The notes under the pieces: model-generated
What the model was told of the DNA's origin: nothing
The model's database searches: none
The model's input: only the letters and a program-made list of their open reading frames with translations
Shown here: one piece after another, positions 38,345 to 47,572 of the stretch
How the letters are laid out: every line of letters starts with the position of its first letter
How positions within the stretch are numbered: the first letter of the stretch is position 1
DNA from: Clostridium sp. AT4
GTDB lineage: Bacteria; Bacillota; Clostridia; Lachnospirales; Lachnospiraceae
Assembly: GCF_001517625.2 (NCBI RefSeq)
Contig: NZ_LN999828.1
Location: forward strand, 388,303-452,302
Direction of reading: 5' to 3'
DNA length: 64,000 nucleotides
Made by a program: the position numbers and the translations under genes

Positions 38345-39595
38345 ATGGTAAAAGCTCAGGAAACAAATTCCAGAGGTTTCTTACAGGTCAATGTAGTCAA
38401 TATTCAGAACAACTTTCCAATTAAAAATGCAACCATAAGTATCAGCACAAAGGGAGAGCCGGATCGGGTGATGGAGGAAGTAAGCACCAATTCCTCCGGA
38501 CAGACAGAACAGCTCTCCCTTCCTGCGCCTCCGGTGGAATACAGCCTGAATCCAGGAATCATCCAGCCCTATTCAGAGTACGATCTCATCGTCCGCGCAG
38601 AGGGATTTGAGCCTCTGGCGATTTCCGGCACAGAGATTTTAGCAGATTCCAATGCGATCCAGCCTGCGGCTATGACACCCTTGGCGCAGGAGCAGCCTCC
38701 CGAAGATCCTGTAGTGATTCCGGATCATACCCTTTACGGTAATTATCCGCCCAAGATTGCGGAGGATGAGGTCAAACCGGTCAATGAAAGCGGAGAAATC
38801 GTATTAAGCCGTGTGGTAATTCCCCAGACCATAGTGGTTCATGATGGCGTTCCCACGGACTCTACCGCTAAAAACTATTACGTTCCCTATCGGGACTATA
38901 TTAAAAATGTAGCCTGCAGTGAAATTTACTCTACCTGGCCGGAAAGCTCCATTACCGCTAATGTACTGGCGATTATGTCCTTTACCCTAAATCGTGTGTA
39001 CACCGAGTGGTACAGAAATCAGGGCTATGATTTTACCATCACCTCATCTACAGCCTTTGACCATAAATGGATTTACGGCAGAAATATTTTCCAGAGCATT
39101 TCTCAGGTAGTGGATGAAATTTTTGACGCCTATCTGTCCCGTCCCGGCGTCCGTCAGCCGATTCTGACCCAGTACTGCGACGGAAGGCAGGTCAGCTGTG
39201 AAGGCTGGATGACGCAATGGGGATCCTGTGACCTGGGAAAGCAGGGCTACAGTCCCATAGAGATCTTACGCTATTTCTATGGTGATTCTATTTATATCAA
39301 TACTGCCGAGCAGATCTCAGGCATTCCTGCCTCATGGCCCGGCTCTGATTTAAGCCAGGGAAGCTCCGGCCCTAAGGTGCGCCAGCTTCAGGAACAGCTG
39401 GACGTCATAGCAACTGTTTATACAGCGATCCCCAGAGTAGCGCCCGACGGCATCTACGGCCCGCGCACAGCGGCTGCGGTGCGGGAATTTCAGAGCATTT
39501 TCGGCCTTCCCCAGACGGGAGTGGTGGATTTTGCCACCTGGTACCGGATATCCCATATCTATGTAGGGATTACAAGGATGGCGGAGCTGGTGTAG
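38345..39595 (+). CDS. sleC: Spore cortex-lytic enzyme SleC family
   Basis: A 416-residue protein matching the clostridial SleC preproenzyme layout along its length: N-terminal pro-region with GQTEQLSLPAPPVEYSLNPG, central TLYGNYPPK and VVHDGVPTDSTAKNYYVPY, then a SpoIID-like catalytic region (YIKNVACSEIYSTWPESS; TEWYRNQGYDFTITSSTA; TQYCDGRQVSC) and a C-terminal peptidoglycan-binding domain (GIYGPRTAAAVREFQS to the MAELV end). In clostridia SleC is activated by a Csp protease and hydrolyses cortex during germination. This is the clearest sign that the host forms endospores. The ATG at 38345 follows GAGG; a TTG at 38333 is an alternative. No csp gene is in the window. Confidence 0.92.
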   Translation: MVKAQETNSRGFLQVNVVNIQNNFPIKNATISISTKGEPDRVMEEVSTNSSGQTEQLSLPAPPVEYSLNPGIIQPYSEYDLIVRAEGFEPLAISGTEILADSNAIQPAAMTPLAQEQPPEDPVVIPDHTLYGNYPPKIAEDEVKPVNESGEIVLSRVVIPQTIVVHDGVPTDSTAKNYYVPYRDYIKNVACSEIYSTWPESSITANVLAIMSFTLNRVYTEWYRNQGYDFTITSSTAFDHKWIYGRNIFQSISQVVDEIFDAYLSRPGVRQPILTQYCDGRQVSCEGWMTQWGSCDLGKQGYSPIEILRYFYGDSIYINTAEQISGIPASWPGSDLSQGSSGPKVRQLQEQLDVIATVYTAIPRVAPDGIYGPRTAAAVREFQSIFGLPQTGVVDFATWYRISHIYVGITRMAELV

Positions 39596-39742
39596 GGGCA
39601 GTTGAGCATGTGAATAGTTTAGGAAAAATTAACTACCCATTCCTCCCAAAATGAGTTATACTGTTAAGGAACGAATAAAGGGAAATGATTCCTGCAGGGT
39701 GCGCTGCATCCGTTGGAGCAGGAGATCAGGAAAGGGAGCAAT

Positions 39743-40213
39743 ATGGGATTTTTATTTGGAAAAAAGAAATCGGAGTTTGTATCACCGGCAGGAGGAACAC
39801 TGATGGATATCACAGCAGTGGCAGATCCGGCATTTTCTTCCAAGATGATGGGAGACGGCTTTGCCATTGAGTTGACAGAGGGCGAGGTAGTTGCACCATT
39901 TGACGCAGAGGTAACGGCAGCTTTTCCAACCGGTCATGCATATGGCCTCAGAAGAAAGGACGGGGTAGAGTGCCTGATCCATATCGGTATGGATACAGTA
40001 GAGTTAAACGGCGAGGGCTTTGACGTAAAGGTAGAGCAGGGCGCCAAGGTAAAGCAGGGCCAGACTCTGGTAGTGGTAGATTTAGAGGCAGTAAAGGCAA
40101 AGGGCAAATCTCTGGTGACTCCGGTGATCTTCCCAAGCGGAGCCGCATTTACTATGAACAAAAAGGATGGAATCGTTGCAAAGGCTGAGGAGAATATTCT
40201 GAAATTTTCATAA
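39743..40213 (+). CDS. crr: Stand-alone PTS EIIA component, glucose type
   Basis: A 156-residue single-domain EIIA of the Glc family. Seen: FVSPAGGTLMDI, the conserved GDGFAI region, and the active-site His in CLIHIGMDTVELNG; the second His of the active site lies in TGHAYGLRR. It accepts phosphate from HPr and passes it to a membrane EIIB/C. No EIIBC gene is nearby, so it must serve a permease encoded elsewhere or act in regulation. The ATG at 39743 follows AGGAAAGGGAG; the in-frame ATG at 39713 is inside a poorly conserved extension. A TATACT (39657) upstream is a candidate -10. Monocistronic with a strong terminator. Confidence 0.92.
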   Translation: MGFLFGKKKSEFVSPAGGTLMDITAVADPAFSSKMMGDGFAIELTEGEVVAPFDAEVTAAFPTGHAYGLRRKDGVECLIHIGMDTVELNGEGFDVKVEQGAKVKQGQTLVVVDLEAVKAKGKSLVTPVIFPSGAAFTMNKKDGIVAKAEENILKFS

Positions 40214-40221
40214 GAAATCCA

Positions 40222-40266
40222 AAACAGGGCAGAGACGTTAAAACAGTGCGTTCTGCCCTGTTTTTC
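40222..40266 (+). terminator. Terminator after the EIIA gene
   Basis: AAAACAGGGCAGA pairs with TCTGCCCTGTTTT, followed by TTTTT; 13-bp stem. Confidence 0.88.
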
Positions 40267-40341
40267 TGCCTTGATCTGTACAAGCAAGTTTCATGCAAAA
40301 AAAGATTAGATTACCACAAAAAAATTTAGGATTCCAAGCCA

Positions 40342-40370
40342 TTGAAAAATAAAATGAAATAAAGTATAAT
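40342..40370 (+). promoter_or_regulatory. Promoter of carAB
   Basis: TTGAAA (40342-40347), 17-bp spacer, TATAAT (40365-40370). A leader of about 95 nt follows to carA; no PyrR-type attenuator or terminator hairpin was recognised in it. Confidence 0.75.
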
Positions 40371-40469
40371 CTTTACAATTTGGGCTGACGCAGAAATACG
40401 GTCCCTGGAGATGCTTAACACATTTCCAATCCCCAACAAACACACATAAGAAAGGACAGGTACCCCCAT

Positions 40470-41543
40470 ATGAAAGCATACCTTATATTGGAAGACGGCA
40501 CTGTGTTCACCGGCACCAGCATTGGAGCAGAGCGTGAAGTGATCAGTGAGATCGTGTTCAACACTTCTATGACCGGTTATCTGGAAGTGCTCACTGACCC
40601 GTCTTACGCAGGCCAGGCAGTAGTTATGACCTATCCACTTATTGGAAACTACGGAATCTGCCGTGAAGACATGGAATCAGAGAGAGCATGGCCGGACGCT
40701 TACATTGTCCGGGAATTATCCAGGATCCCAAGTAACTTCCGCAGCGAAGACACCATTCAGAATTTCTTAAAGGAGCAGGATATCCCAGGTATCAGCGGCA
40801 TTGATACAAGAGCACTTACAAAGCTTTTGAGAGAAAAAGGAACCATGAACGGCATGATCACGACTAAAGAGTATACAGACCACTCTGAGGTTTTAAAGCG
40901 GATCAGAAATTACTCCGTAGAAGGTGTTGTTTTAAAGACTACCACAAAGGAAAAATACGTTCTTCCCGGAACCGGAAAAAAAGTGGCTCTCATGGATTTT
41001 GGAGCAAAGAAAAATATTGCCCGTTCCTTAAATGAGAGAGGCTGTGAGGTAACGGTTTACCCGGCGGACACACCGGCAGAGGAGGTGCTGGCAGCAAACC
41101 CGGATGGCATCATGCTTTCCAACGGCCCCGGCGATCCAAAGGAAAATACGGCTATTATTAAGGAAGTAAAGAAACTTTATGACTCCAATGTGCCGATTTT
41201 TGCCATCTGTCTGGGACATCAGCTCATGGCCCTTGCAAACGGCATGGACACCTATAAATTAAAATACGGCCACAGAGGCGGAAACCATCCGGTGAAGGAT
41301 TTGGAGACAGGACGAGTTTACATTTCTTCCCAGAATCACGGCTATGCGGTTGATAATGCAACTATTTCCCCTGAAATCGCAGAACCTGCATTTATCAATG
41401 TCAATGACGGAACAAACGAAGGCTTAAAATACACAGGAAAGAACATTTTCACCGTGCAGTACCATCCGGAGGCCTGCCCAGGCCCCCTGGATTCCGGATA
41501 CCTGTTCGACCGTTTCCTGAAAATGATGGAGGTAAATGACTGA
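40470..41543 (+). CDS. carA: Carbamoyl-phosphate synthase small subunit
   Basis: A 357-residue glutamine amidotransferase subunit that releases ammonia from glutamine and channels it to CarB. Seen: N-terminal small-subunit domain beginning YLILEDGTVFTGTSIGAE, SYAGQAVVMTYPLIGNYG, and the C-terminal class I GATase domain with nucleophile Cys in FAICLGHQLMALA and the His/Glu pair in VQYHPEACPG. Full length. The stop shares a base with the carB start (TGATG). Supplies carbamoyl phosphate for pyrimidines and arginine. Confidence 0.97.
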   Translation: MKAYLILEDGTVFTGTSIGAEREVISEIVFNTSMTGYLEVLTDPSYAGQAVVMTYPLIGNYGICREDMESERAWPDAYIVRELSRIPSNFRSEDTIQNFLKEQDIPGISGIDTRALTKLLREKGTMNGMITTKEYTDHSEVLKRIRNYSVEGVVLKTTTKEKYVLPGTGKKVALMDFGAKKNIARSLNERGCEVTVYPADTPAEEVLAANPDGIMLSNGPGDPKENTAIIKEVKKLYDSNVPIFAICLGHQLMALANGMDTYKLKYGHRGGNHPVKDLETGRVYISSQNHGYAVDNATISPEIAEPAFINVNDGTNEGLKYTGKNIFTVQYHPEACPGPLDSGYLFDRFLKMMEVND

Positions 41544-44500
41544 TGCCAAAGAATCCTGAGATCAAAAAAGTTCTGGTGCTGGGCTCCGGCCCTATCGTAA
41601 TCGGCCAGGCGGCTGAATTTGACTACGCAGGCACACAGGCCTGCCGCTCTTTAAAAGAAGAGGGCATTGAGGTTGTGCTCTTAAACTCCAATCCCGCGAC
41701 TATTATGACAGATAAGGATATTGCAGACCGGGTATATATTGAACCCCTGACTGTAGAGGTGGTAGAGCAGTTAATCTTAAAGGAGCAGCCGGATAGTATT
41801 CTTCCTACTCTGGGTGGCCAGGCAGGCTTAAATCTTGCCATGGAGCTGGAAGACGCAGGCTTCCTTAAAGAGCACAATGTGCGCCTGATCGGAACTACAG
41901 CCCTGACCATCAAAAAGGCCGAGGACCGTGAGATGTTTAAGGAAACCATGGAAAAGATCGGTGAGCCGGTGGCTCCTTCTGATATCGTGGAGGATGTAAA
42001 GACAGGTCTTGAGATCGCAGCAAAGATCGGCTATCCGGTAGTGCTTCGTCCGGCTTATACCCTGGGCGGATCCGGCGGCGGTATTGCCCACAATCCGGAG
42101 CAATGTGCGGAAATCCTTGAAAACGGCCTCCGCCTTTCCCGCGTGGGACAGGTGCTGGTAGAGCGCTGCATCGCAGGCTGGAAGGAAATCGAGTATGAGG
42201 TTATGCGCGACGGAGCCGGAAATGTGATTACTGTCTGCAACATGGAAAACATTGACCCGGTAGGCGTACACACCGGAGACAGTATCGTTGTGGCTCCTTC
42301 CCAGACACTGGGAGATAAGGAGTACCAGATGCTTCGTACCTCTGCTTTAAACATCATCAGCGAGCTGGGGATCACCGGCGGCTGTAATGTACAGTATGCC
42401 TTAAATCCCGACAGCTTTGAATACTGCGTCATCGAGGTAAATCCCCGTGTGAGCCGTTCTTCTGCCCTGGCTTCCAAGGCGACCGGATATCCCATCGCAA
42501 AGGTGGCTGCAAAGATAGCTCTGGGTTATACTCTGGATGAGATCAAAAATGCCGTTACAAAGAAAACCTACGCAAGCTTTGAACCTATGCTGGACTACTG
42601 CGTAGTAAAGATGCCGAGACTTCCATTTGATAAGTTTATCAGCGCTAAGCGTGCTCTGGGAACCCAGATGAAGGCAACGGGCGAGGTTATGAGTATCTGC
42701 ACCAACTTTGAGGGCGCCCTGATGAAGGCCATCCGCTCCCTGGAGCAGCATGTAGACTGCCTTCTGTCCTATGATTTTACAGAGCTTTCCTATACGGAGC
42801 TGGTAAATGACCTCTATAAAGTGGATGATATGCGGATCTGGCGAATTGCCGAGGCGCTGCGCCGTGGCTTCCCATACGGCCTGATCCATGAGATCACCCG
42901 CATTGACTTCTGGTTTATTGACAAGCTGGCGATCCTGGTAGAGATGGAGAAGGAGCTTCAGGCAGTAGGAGAAGGAAAGAAGGAGCTGACTCCTGAGCTG
43001 CTTGCTGAGGCAAAGCGCATTGAGTATCCTGACAATGTGATTGCCAGACTAACAAAGATGGAGCAGAGCGCTGTCAAGAAGCTGCGCTATGACAATAATA
43101 TCCGTGCTGCCTATAAGATGGTAGATACCTGTGCCGCAGAGTTTGCCGCAGAAACTCCATACTACTATTCCTGCTTTGGAAGCTTCAATGAGGCAGAGAG
43201 AACAGAGGGCAGAAAAAAGGTTCTCGTTTTAGGCTCTGGTCCCATCCGTATCGGACAGGGAATCGAGTTCGACTTCTGTTCCGTACACAGCACCTGGGCG
43301 TTCAGCAAAGAAGGCTATGAGACCATCATCATCAACAATAACCCTGAAACCGTAAGTACGGACTTTGATATTGCGGATAAGCTGTATTTTGAGCCTCTGA
43401 CACCGGAAGATGTGGAGAGCATTGTTGATATCGAAAAGCCAGACGGAGCAGTGGTTCAGTTTGGCGGACAGACAGCCATCAAGCTCACAGAAGCCCTGAT
43501 GAAAATGGGCGTTCCGATCCTTGGAACAGCGGCTGAGGATGTAGATGCGGCTGAGGATAGAGAACGCTTTGACGCCATCCTGGAGCAGTGCGGTATCCCG
43601 AGACCTGCTGGCCATACGGTATTTACTGCCGAGGAGGCAAAAGAGGCTGCTCATAAGCTGGGGTATCCAGTTCTGGTCCGTCCCTCCTATGTGCTTGGCG
43701 GACAGGGAATGCAGATTGCCATCAATGATGAGGATATTGATGAATTTATCGGCATCATCAACCAGATTGCTCAGGAGCATCCGATCCTGGTAGACAAATA
43801 TATCATGGGTAAGGAGATTGAGGTAGACGCTATCTGTGACGGTACAGACATCCTGATCCCCGGCATCATGCAGCATATCGAGCGTACCGGTATCCATTCC
43901 GGCGACAGTATCTCTGTTTACCCGGCACAGGATATTACAGAGAAAAATGTGGAAACCATTGTGGACTACACAGCCAAGCTGGCAAGAGCCCTTCATGTAA
44001 AGGGAATGATCAATATCCAGTTTATTGTAGACGGCGAGGATGTATATATCATCGAGGTAAATCCACGTTCCTCCCGTACGGTGCCTTATATCAGTAAGGT
44101 AACAGGTATCCCCATTGTTCCTCTGGCAACCCAGATCATCTGCGGACATACCATTAGAGAACTGGGCTATACGCCGGGCCTGCAGCCTGCAGCCGATTAT
44201 ATCGCCATCAAGATGCCTGTATTCTCCTTTGAGAAGATCCGGGGCGCAGATATCAGCCTGGGACCTGAGATGAAGTCCACCGGAGAGTGCCTCGGTATTG
44301 CAAAGACCTTTAACGAGGCTCTGTATAAGGCATTTGAGGGTGCAGGAATCCGCCTGCCTAAGTATAAGAAGATGATCATGACTATCCGTGAGAGCGAGCA
44401 GGAAGAGGCTGTAGAGATCGCACGCCGCTTTATTGCAGTGGGATATCAGATTTTCGCTACCAGAGGCACCGCCCGCACCTTAAATGCCCACGGAGTAAAG

Positions 44501-44761
44501 GCATATGAGATCCGCAAGCTGGAGCAGGAATCTCCGAACATCCTGGATCTTGTACTGGGCCATCAGATCGACCTGATCGTGGATATCCCGGCTCAGGGAG
44601 CAGAGCGCAGCCATGACGGCTTTATCATCCGCCGCAATGCCATTGAGACAGGCGTAAATGTCCTGACTGCCCTGGATACGGCAAGAGCACTTGTGACCAG
44701 TCTGGAGAACCGGGCCAAGGATCTGACACTGATTGATATTGCAACAGTGAAGAACGCTTAA
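41543..44761 (+). CDS. carB: Carbamoyl-phosphate synthase large subunit
   Basis: A 1072-residue enzyme making carbamoyl phosphate from bicarbonate, ammonia and two ATP. Seen: two homologous halves, each with a pre-ATP-grasp motif (VLVLGSGPIVIGQAAEFDYAG near residue 10 and VLVLGSGPIRIGQGIEFD near 555) and an ATP-grasp domain (PVVLRPAYTLGGSGGG; PVLVRPSYVLGGQGM), an oligomerisation region between them, and a C-terminal MGS-like allosteric domain (~930-1072; GYQIFATRGTARTLNAHG). Complete and canonical, coupled to carA. A terminator follows. Confidence 0.98.
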   Translation: MPKNPEIKKVLVLGSGPIVIGQAAEFDYAGTQACRSLKEEGIEVVLLNSNPATIMTDKDIADRVYIEPLTVEVVEQLILKEQPDSILPTLGGQAGLNLAMELEDAGFLKEHNVRLIGTTALTIKKAEDREMFKETMEKIGEPVAPSDIVEDVKTGLEIAAKIGYPVVLRPAYTLGGSGGGIAHNPEQCAEILENGLRLSRVGQVLVERCIAGWKEIEYEVMRDGAGNVITVCNMENIDPVGVHTGDSIVVAPSQTLGDKEYQMLRTSALNIISELGITGGCNVQYALNPDSFEYCVIEVNPRVSRSSALASKATGYPIAKVAAKIALGYTLDEIKNAVTKKTYASFEPMLDYCVVKMPRLPFDKFISAKRALGTQMKATGEVMSICTNFEGALMKAIRSLEQHVDCLLSYDFTELSYTELVNDLYKVDDMRIWRIAEALRRGFPYGLIHEITRIDFWFIDKLAILVEMEKELQAVGEGKKELTPELLAEAKRIEYPDNVIARLTKMEQSAVKKLRYDNNIRAAYKMVDTCAAEFAAETPYYYSCFGSFNEAERTEGRKKVLVLGSGPIRIGQGIEFDFCSVHSTWAFSKEGYETIIINNNPETVSTDFDIADKLYFEPLTPEDVESIVDIEKPDGAVVQFGGQTAIKLTEALMKMGVPILGTAAEDVDAAEDRERFDAILEQCGIPRPAGHTVFTAEEAKEAAHKLGYPVLVRPSYVLGGQGMQIAINDEDIDEFIGIINQIAQEHPILVDKYIMGKEIEVDAICDGTDILIPGIMQHIERTGIHSGDSISVYPAQDITEKNVETIVDYTAKLARALHVKGMINIQFIVDGEDVYIIEVNPRSSRTVPYISKVTGIPIVPLATQIICGHTIRELGYTPGLQPAADYIAIKMPVFSFEKIRGADISLGPEMKSTGECLGIAKTFNEALYKAFEGAGIRLPKYKKMIMTIRESEQEEAVEIARRFIAVGYQIFATRGTARTLNAHGVKAYEIRKLEQESPNILDLVLGHQIDLIVDIPAQGAERSHDGFIIRRNAIETGVNVLTALDTARALVTSLENRAKDLTLIDIATVKNA

Positions 44762-44768
44762 AATTTTC

Positions 44769-44822
44769 AAAGGATGCTGCAGAAATAGAACATATAAGTT
44801 TTGTTTTGCAGCATCCTTTTGT
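44769..44822 (+). terminator. Terminator after carAB
   Basis: AAAGGATGCTGCA (44769-44781) pairs with TGCAGCATCCTTT (44807-44819), 25-nt loop, then TTGTTGT. Confidence 0.8.
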
Positions 44823-44844
44823 TGTATGGTAAAATTCTAAAGCA

Positions 44845-44872
44845 GAAAATAAAGGGAGCCCTATGGGCTCCC
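44845..44872 (-). terminator. Terminator after carbamate kinase
   Basis: On the minus strand GGGAGCCC pairs with GGCTCCC around a 3-4 nt loop and is followed by TTTATTTT. It lies 22 bp beyond the carbamate kinase stop. Confidence 0.75.
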
Positions 44873-44894
44873 TCAGAATTGACAGTATATCCAG

Positions 44895-45827
44895 TTATCC
44901 GTTTATAGTCGTTCCTGCCTCGCCCTTCAAAGCATCTTCGGCCTTGTCAAGAGAGGTGATAATTGCCTTGCGTCCCTTTCCGCACTCTAAAAAGTCTACG
45001 GATGCGGAGATTTTTGGAAGCATGGAGGCAAATTCAAACTGTCCCTGGCTGATGTAATCCTTCGCCTGGTCGATGGTCATGTTTTTGATGGGCTCTTCAT
45101 GGTCTGTACCGTAATTTAAGGTAACATTGTCCACGCTGGTAAGGATCATCATTACATCGGCATCGGTTTCCTTTGCCAGAAGGCCTGTTGCCAGATCTTT
45201 TTCAATGATCGCGCTGGCACCCCGGAGATTGTACCCCTGTTCCATAACCGGAATACCGCCGCCGCCGCAGGCGATGACAATCTGATCAGCATCTAAAAGA
45301 GCCTTGATGGCGTCGATCTCTACAATGGCTACAGGATGGGGAGATGCCACGATACGGCGGAAGCCTCCTTCCACCTCCTTCACATGATTTCCCTTTGCCT
45401 CTTCCTCATCTGCTTCTTCACGGTTCATCACTCTTCCGATCACCTTTACAGGAGTATAGAAGGCTTCATCATAAGGATCTACCGTTACCTGAGTTAAAAC
45501 AGTGCTTACAGGCTTATAGATGCCCCGGCGGATCAGCTCGGCGCGGATGCCGTTCTGCAGATCATAGCCGATATAGCCCTGGCTCATGGCGGAGCAGACA
45601 GACATGGGGGCAGAACTGTAGCCGTCATGCTGGCGTCCGAACTCGTTCATTGCAGTGTGGATCATGCCGACCTGCGGGGCGTTGCTGTGCACGATAGCGA
45701 CCTGCCAGCCCTCCTGGATAAAGTCGGCGATCACCTTTGCAGTGCGCTGTACTGCTTCCTTCTGTTCCGGAAGATTAGTTCCCATATCCTTGTGGCCAAT
45801 AGCCATTACAATGCGTTTTTTTGCCAT
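44895..45827 (-). CDS. arcC: Carbamate kinase
   Basis: A 310-residue amino-acid-kinase-fold enzyme that transfers phosphate from carbamoyl phosphate to ADP. Seen: VIACGGGGIPVMEQGYNLRG (substrate/nucleotide site), VDPYDEAFYTPVKVIG, EKDLATGLLAKETDADVMMILTSVD and the terminal MLPKISASVDFLECGKGRKAIIT. The N-terminal loop reads IGHKDMG where many family members have LGGNAL. No arcA or arcB is adjacent, so it may serve purine, allantoin or agmatine catabolism, or recycle carbamoyl phosphate. Preceded by GAGAGGGA. Convergent with carAB, which makes its substrate. Confidence 0.94.
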   Translation of the reverse strand: MAKKRIVMAIGHKDMGTNLPEQKEAVQRTAKVIADFIQEGWQVAIVHSNAPQVGMIHTAMNEFGRQHDGYSSAPMSVCSAMSQGYIGYDLQNGIRAELIRRGIYKPVSTVLTQVTVDPYDEAFYTPVKVIGRVMNREEADEEEAKGNHVKEVEGGFRRIVASPHPVAIVEIDAIKALLDADQIVIACGGGGIPVMEQGYNLRGASAIIEKDLATGLLAKETDADVMMILTSVDNVTLNYGTDHEEPIKNMTIDQAKDYISQGQFEFASMLPKISASVDFLECGKGRKAIITSLDKAEDALKGEAGTTING

Positions 45828-45865
45828 ATTCAGTCCCTCTCTTTGTATGCGGTGTTGTTATATCT

Positions 45866-45894
45866 ATTTTAATTTATTATCTCTGAAAATGCAA
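45866..45894 (-). promoter_or_regulatory. Candidate promoter of carbamate kinase
   Basis: Minus strand TTGCAT (45894-45889), 17-bp spacer, TAAAAT (45871-45866), about 39 bp before the start codon. Confidence 0.5.
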
Positions 45895-45978
45895 CGAAAA
45901 AAGATACTGGAAAAAGAAATGCACCCGTGATATACTGGCATCATGCAGCAAAATACAGACATACTGAGGAATACACAG

Positions 45979-46428
45979 ATGGTGGAAAAGAAATCATTTC
46001 TCCCTCCGGGGTGGCAGAGGCTGCTCCTTGGGACGGTGCTTGCTGCTTTGGCAGGAAATATACTGGTCCGTCTGATCCCCTGGCCCGAGAGATGGATGAT
46101 TTCTTATGGGGAAGTACAGACAGCAGAGCGTATGAGCCGGTCCTATTATCTGGCGCTTACCCTGGCGGCGGCTCCCATGATGGAGGAGGCGGTATTCCGG
46201 CTGGGTATTTATGGACTTCTAAGAAGAAAGCTTAGGCCGAAAGCAGCAGCTTTTCTTTCGGCTTTGGCCTTTGGCTTTTACCACGGAAACATGATTCAGG
46301 GCCTTTACGCTTTTTTACTGGGCTTTGTTTTGGCATGGGGATATGAGAAATGTCCCTGGGGAAAATACAGGATGGCGGTGCTGATGCACGCGGCTGCCAA
46401 TGGGGCAGCCCTGCTGGCCTTCGGCTAA
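45979..46428 (+). CDS. CPBP-family intramembrane metalloprotease
   Basis: A 149-residue membrane protein of the CAAX protease/bacteriocin-processing (CPBP, Abi) family. Seen: membrane helices near residues 10-28 and 55-75, the catalytic motif MEEAVFR (EExxxR), FGFYHGN with the metal-binding His, and a last HAAAN helix. Family members cleave or process membrane substrates or confer bacteriocin self-immunity; the role here is unknown. Start: ATG 45979 with TGAGGA eight bases upstream is preferred over ATG 45943, because a TATACT -10 (45931-45936) would start transcription almost at 45943. It is short for the family. The glycosyltransferase gene follows by 45 bp. Confidence 0.82.
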   Translation: MVEKKSFLPPGWQRLLLGTVLAALAGNILVRLIPWPERWMISYGEVQTAERMSRSYYLALTLAAAPMMEEAVFRLGIYGLLRRKLRPKAAAFLSALAFGFYHGNMIQGLYAFLLGFVLAWGYEKCPWGKYRMAVLMHAAANGAALLAFG

Positions 46429-46473
46429 AGCTGCCTGCCGTCCTTATCTGTATACATGCAAGGAGGAAAAAAC

Positions 46474-47493
46474 GTGAAATTACTTTCAGTAGCGATACCC
46501 TGTTATAATTCAGAAGCTTATATGGAGCACTGCATCCGTTCTCTTCTCACTGGAGGGGATGAGGTGGAGATTCTGATCGTAGATGACGGTTCCACAAAGG
46601 ACCGGACGGCTGAGATCGCAGATGAATATGAAAAGCGCTATCCCGGTATCTGCCGCGCGATCCATCAGGAAAATGGCGGTCATGGCGAAGCTGTCAATGC
46701 GGGATTGAGAAATGCAACGGGCGTATTTTTCAAAGTCGTAGACAGCGACGACTGGGTAAATGAGGAAGCATATCAGAAGGTTCTGGAAACCCTGCGTCGG
46801 TTCGTTTACCGGGGGGAAGCTCTGGATATGTTGGTGACCAATTTCGTATACGAAAAAGAGGGAGCAAGACGTAAAAAGGTGATGAAATACCATACCGCCT
46901 TTCCAAAGGACTGCGTCTTTGGATGGAAGGATGTAAAATTTTTCATGATCGGTCAGTACATACTCATGCATTCCGTAATTTACCGGACACAGCTTTTAAA
47001 GGAATGCGGGCTGGAGCTTCCCAAGCATACCTTTTATGTAGACAATATTTTCGTCTACCAGCCCCTTCCCCATGTAAAAAATATGTACTATCTGGATGTG
47101 AATTTTTACCGCTATTTTATCGGAAGAACGGATCAGTCTGTCAATGAATCCGTGATGATCGGCCGCATTGACCAGCAGCTCAGGGTTACGAGGCTCATGC
47201 TCGGTTACTATGATGCCACTAAAATATCCAATCCAAAGCTGCGCCATTACATGATCCAGTATCTGGAAATTATGATGACTGTCTGCTCCGTTTTGGCGAT
47301 CAAGTCAGGGACTGCGGAGAATCTGGCTAAAAAGAAGGAGTTGTGGAATGGGCTCAAAAAGCAGAATTTCCCTCTGTGGCTGCGTCTGCGCTGGGGATTT
47401 CTGGGACAGGGCTGTAACCTGCCGGGAAAGGGCGGAAGAGAGCTGCTGATCCTGGGATACAAGATCACACAGAAGTTTTATGGATTTAACTAA
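46474..47493 (+). CDS. Family 2 glycosyltransferase
   Basis: A 339-residue GT-A fold enzyme. Seen: LSVAIPCYNSEAYMEHCI at the N-terminus, the nucleotide-sugar motif EILIVDDGSTKD, ENGGHGEAVNAGL and the DxD-like VVDSDDW (about residue 92). The C-terminal part (~220-339) is basic and hydrophobic but has no clear membrane helix. It should transfer a sugar to a cell-surface polymer or lipid; donor and acceptor are unknown. GTG at 46474 is preferred since AAGGAGG lies eight bases upstream; ATG 46456 contains that site. A terminator follows. Confidence 0.9.
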   Translation: MKLLSVAIPCYNSEAYMEHCIRSLLTGGDEVEILIVDDGSTKDRTAEIADEYEKRYPGICRAIHQENGGHGEAVNAGLRNATGVFFKVVDSDDWVNEEAYQKVLETLRRFVYRGEALDMLVTNFVYEKEGARRKKVMKYHTAFPKDCVFGWKDVKFFMIGQYILMHSVIYRTQLLKECGLELPKHTFYVDNIFVYQPLPHVKNMYYLDVNFYRYFIGRTDQSVNESVMIGRIDQQLRVTRLMLGYYDATKISNPKLRHYMIQYLEIMMTVCSVLAIKSGTAENLAKKKELWNGLKKQNFPLWLRLRWGFLGQGCNLPGKGGRELLILGYKITQKFYGFN

Positions 47494-47506
47494 CTAAAGT
47501 AAAAGA

Positions 47507-47546
47507 GCCGCCGGGGAAGCGAAATGATATGCTTTCCCGGCGGCTT
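47507..47546. terminator. Terminator between convergent glycosyltransferase and PAP2 genes
   Basis: GCCGCCGGGgAAGC (47507-47520) pairs with GCTTtCCCGGCGGC (47531-47544) around a 10-nt loop; T-rich on the plus side, CTTTTACTTT on the minus side. Confidence 0.85.
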
Positions 47547-47572
47547 ATTTGGTTTATTTGCAGCCATGATCC

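Noticed and set aside
43229-44149. 306-codon open frame antisense to carB
   Set aside because: Shadow of the carB reading frame; composition and lack of motifs argue against a protein.
45943-45978. Upstream ATG for the CPBP protease
   Set aside because: A TATACT -10 at 45931 would place the transcription start at about this ATG, and no ribosome binding site precedes it; ATG 45979 has one.
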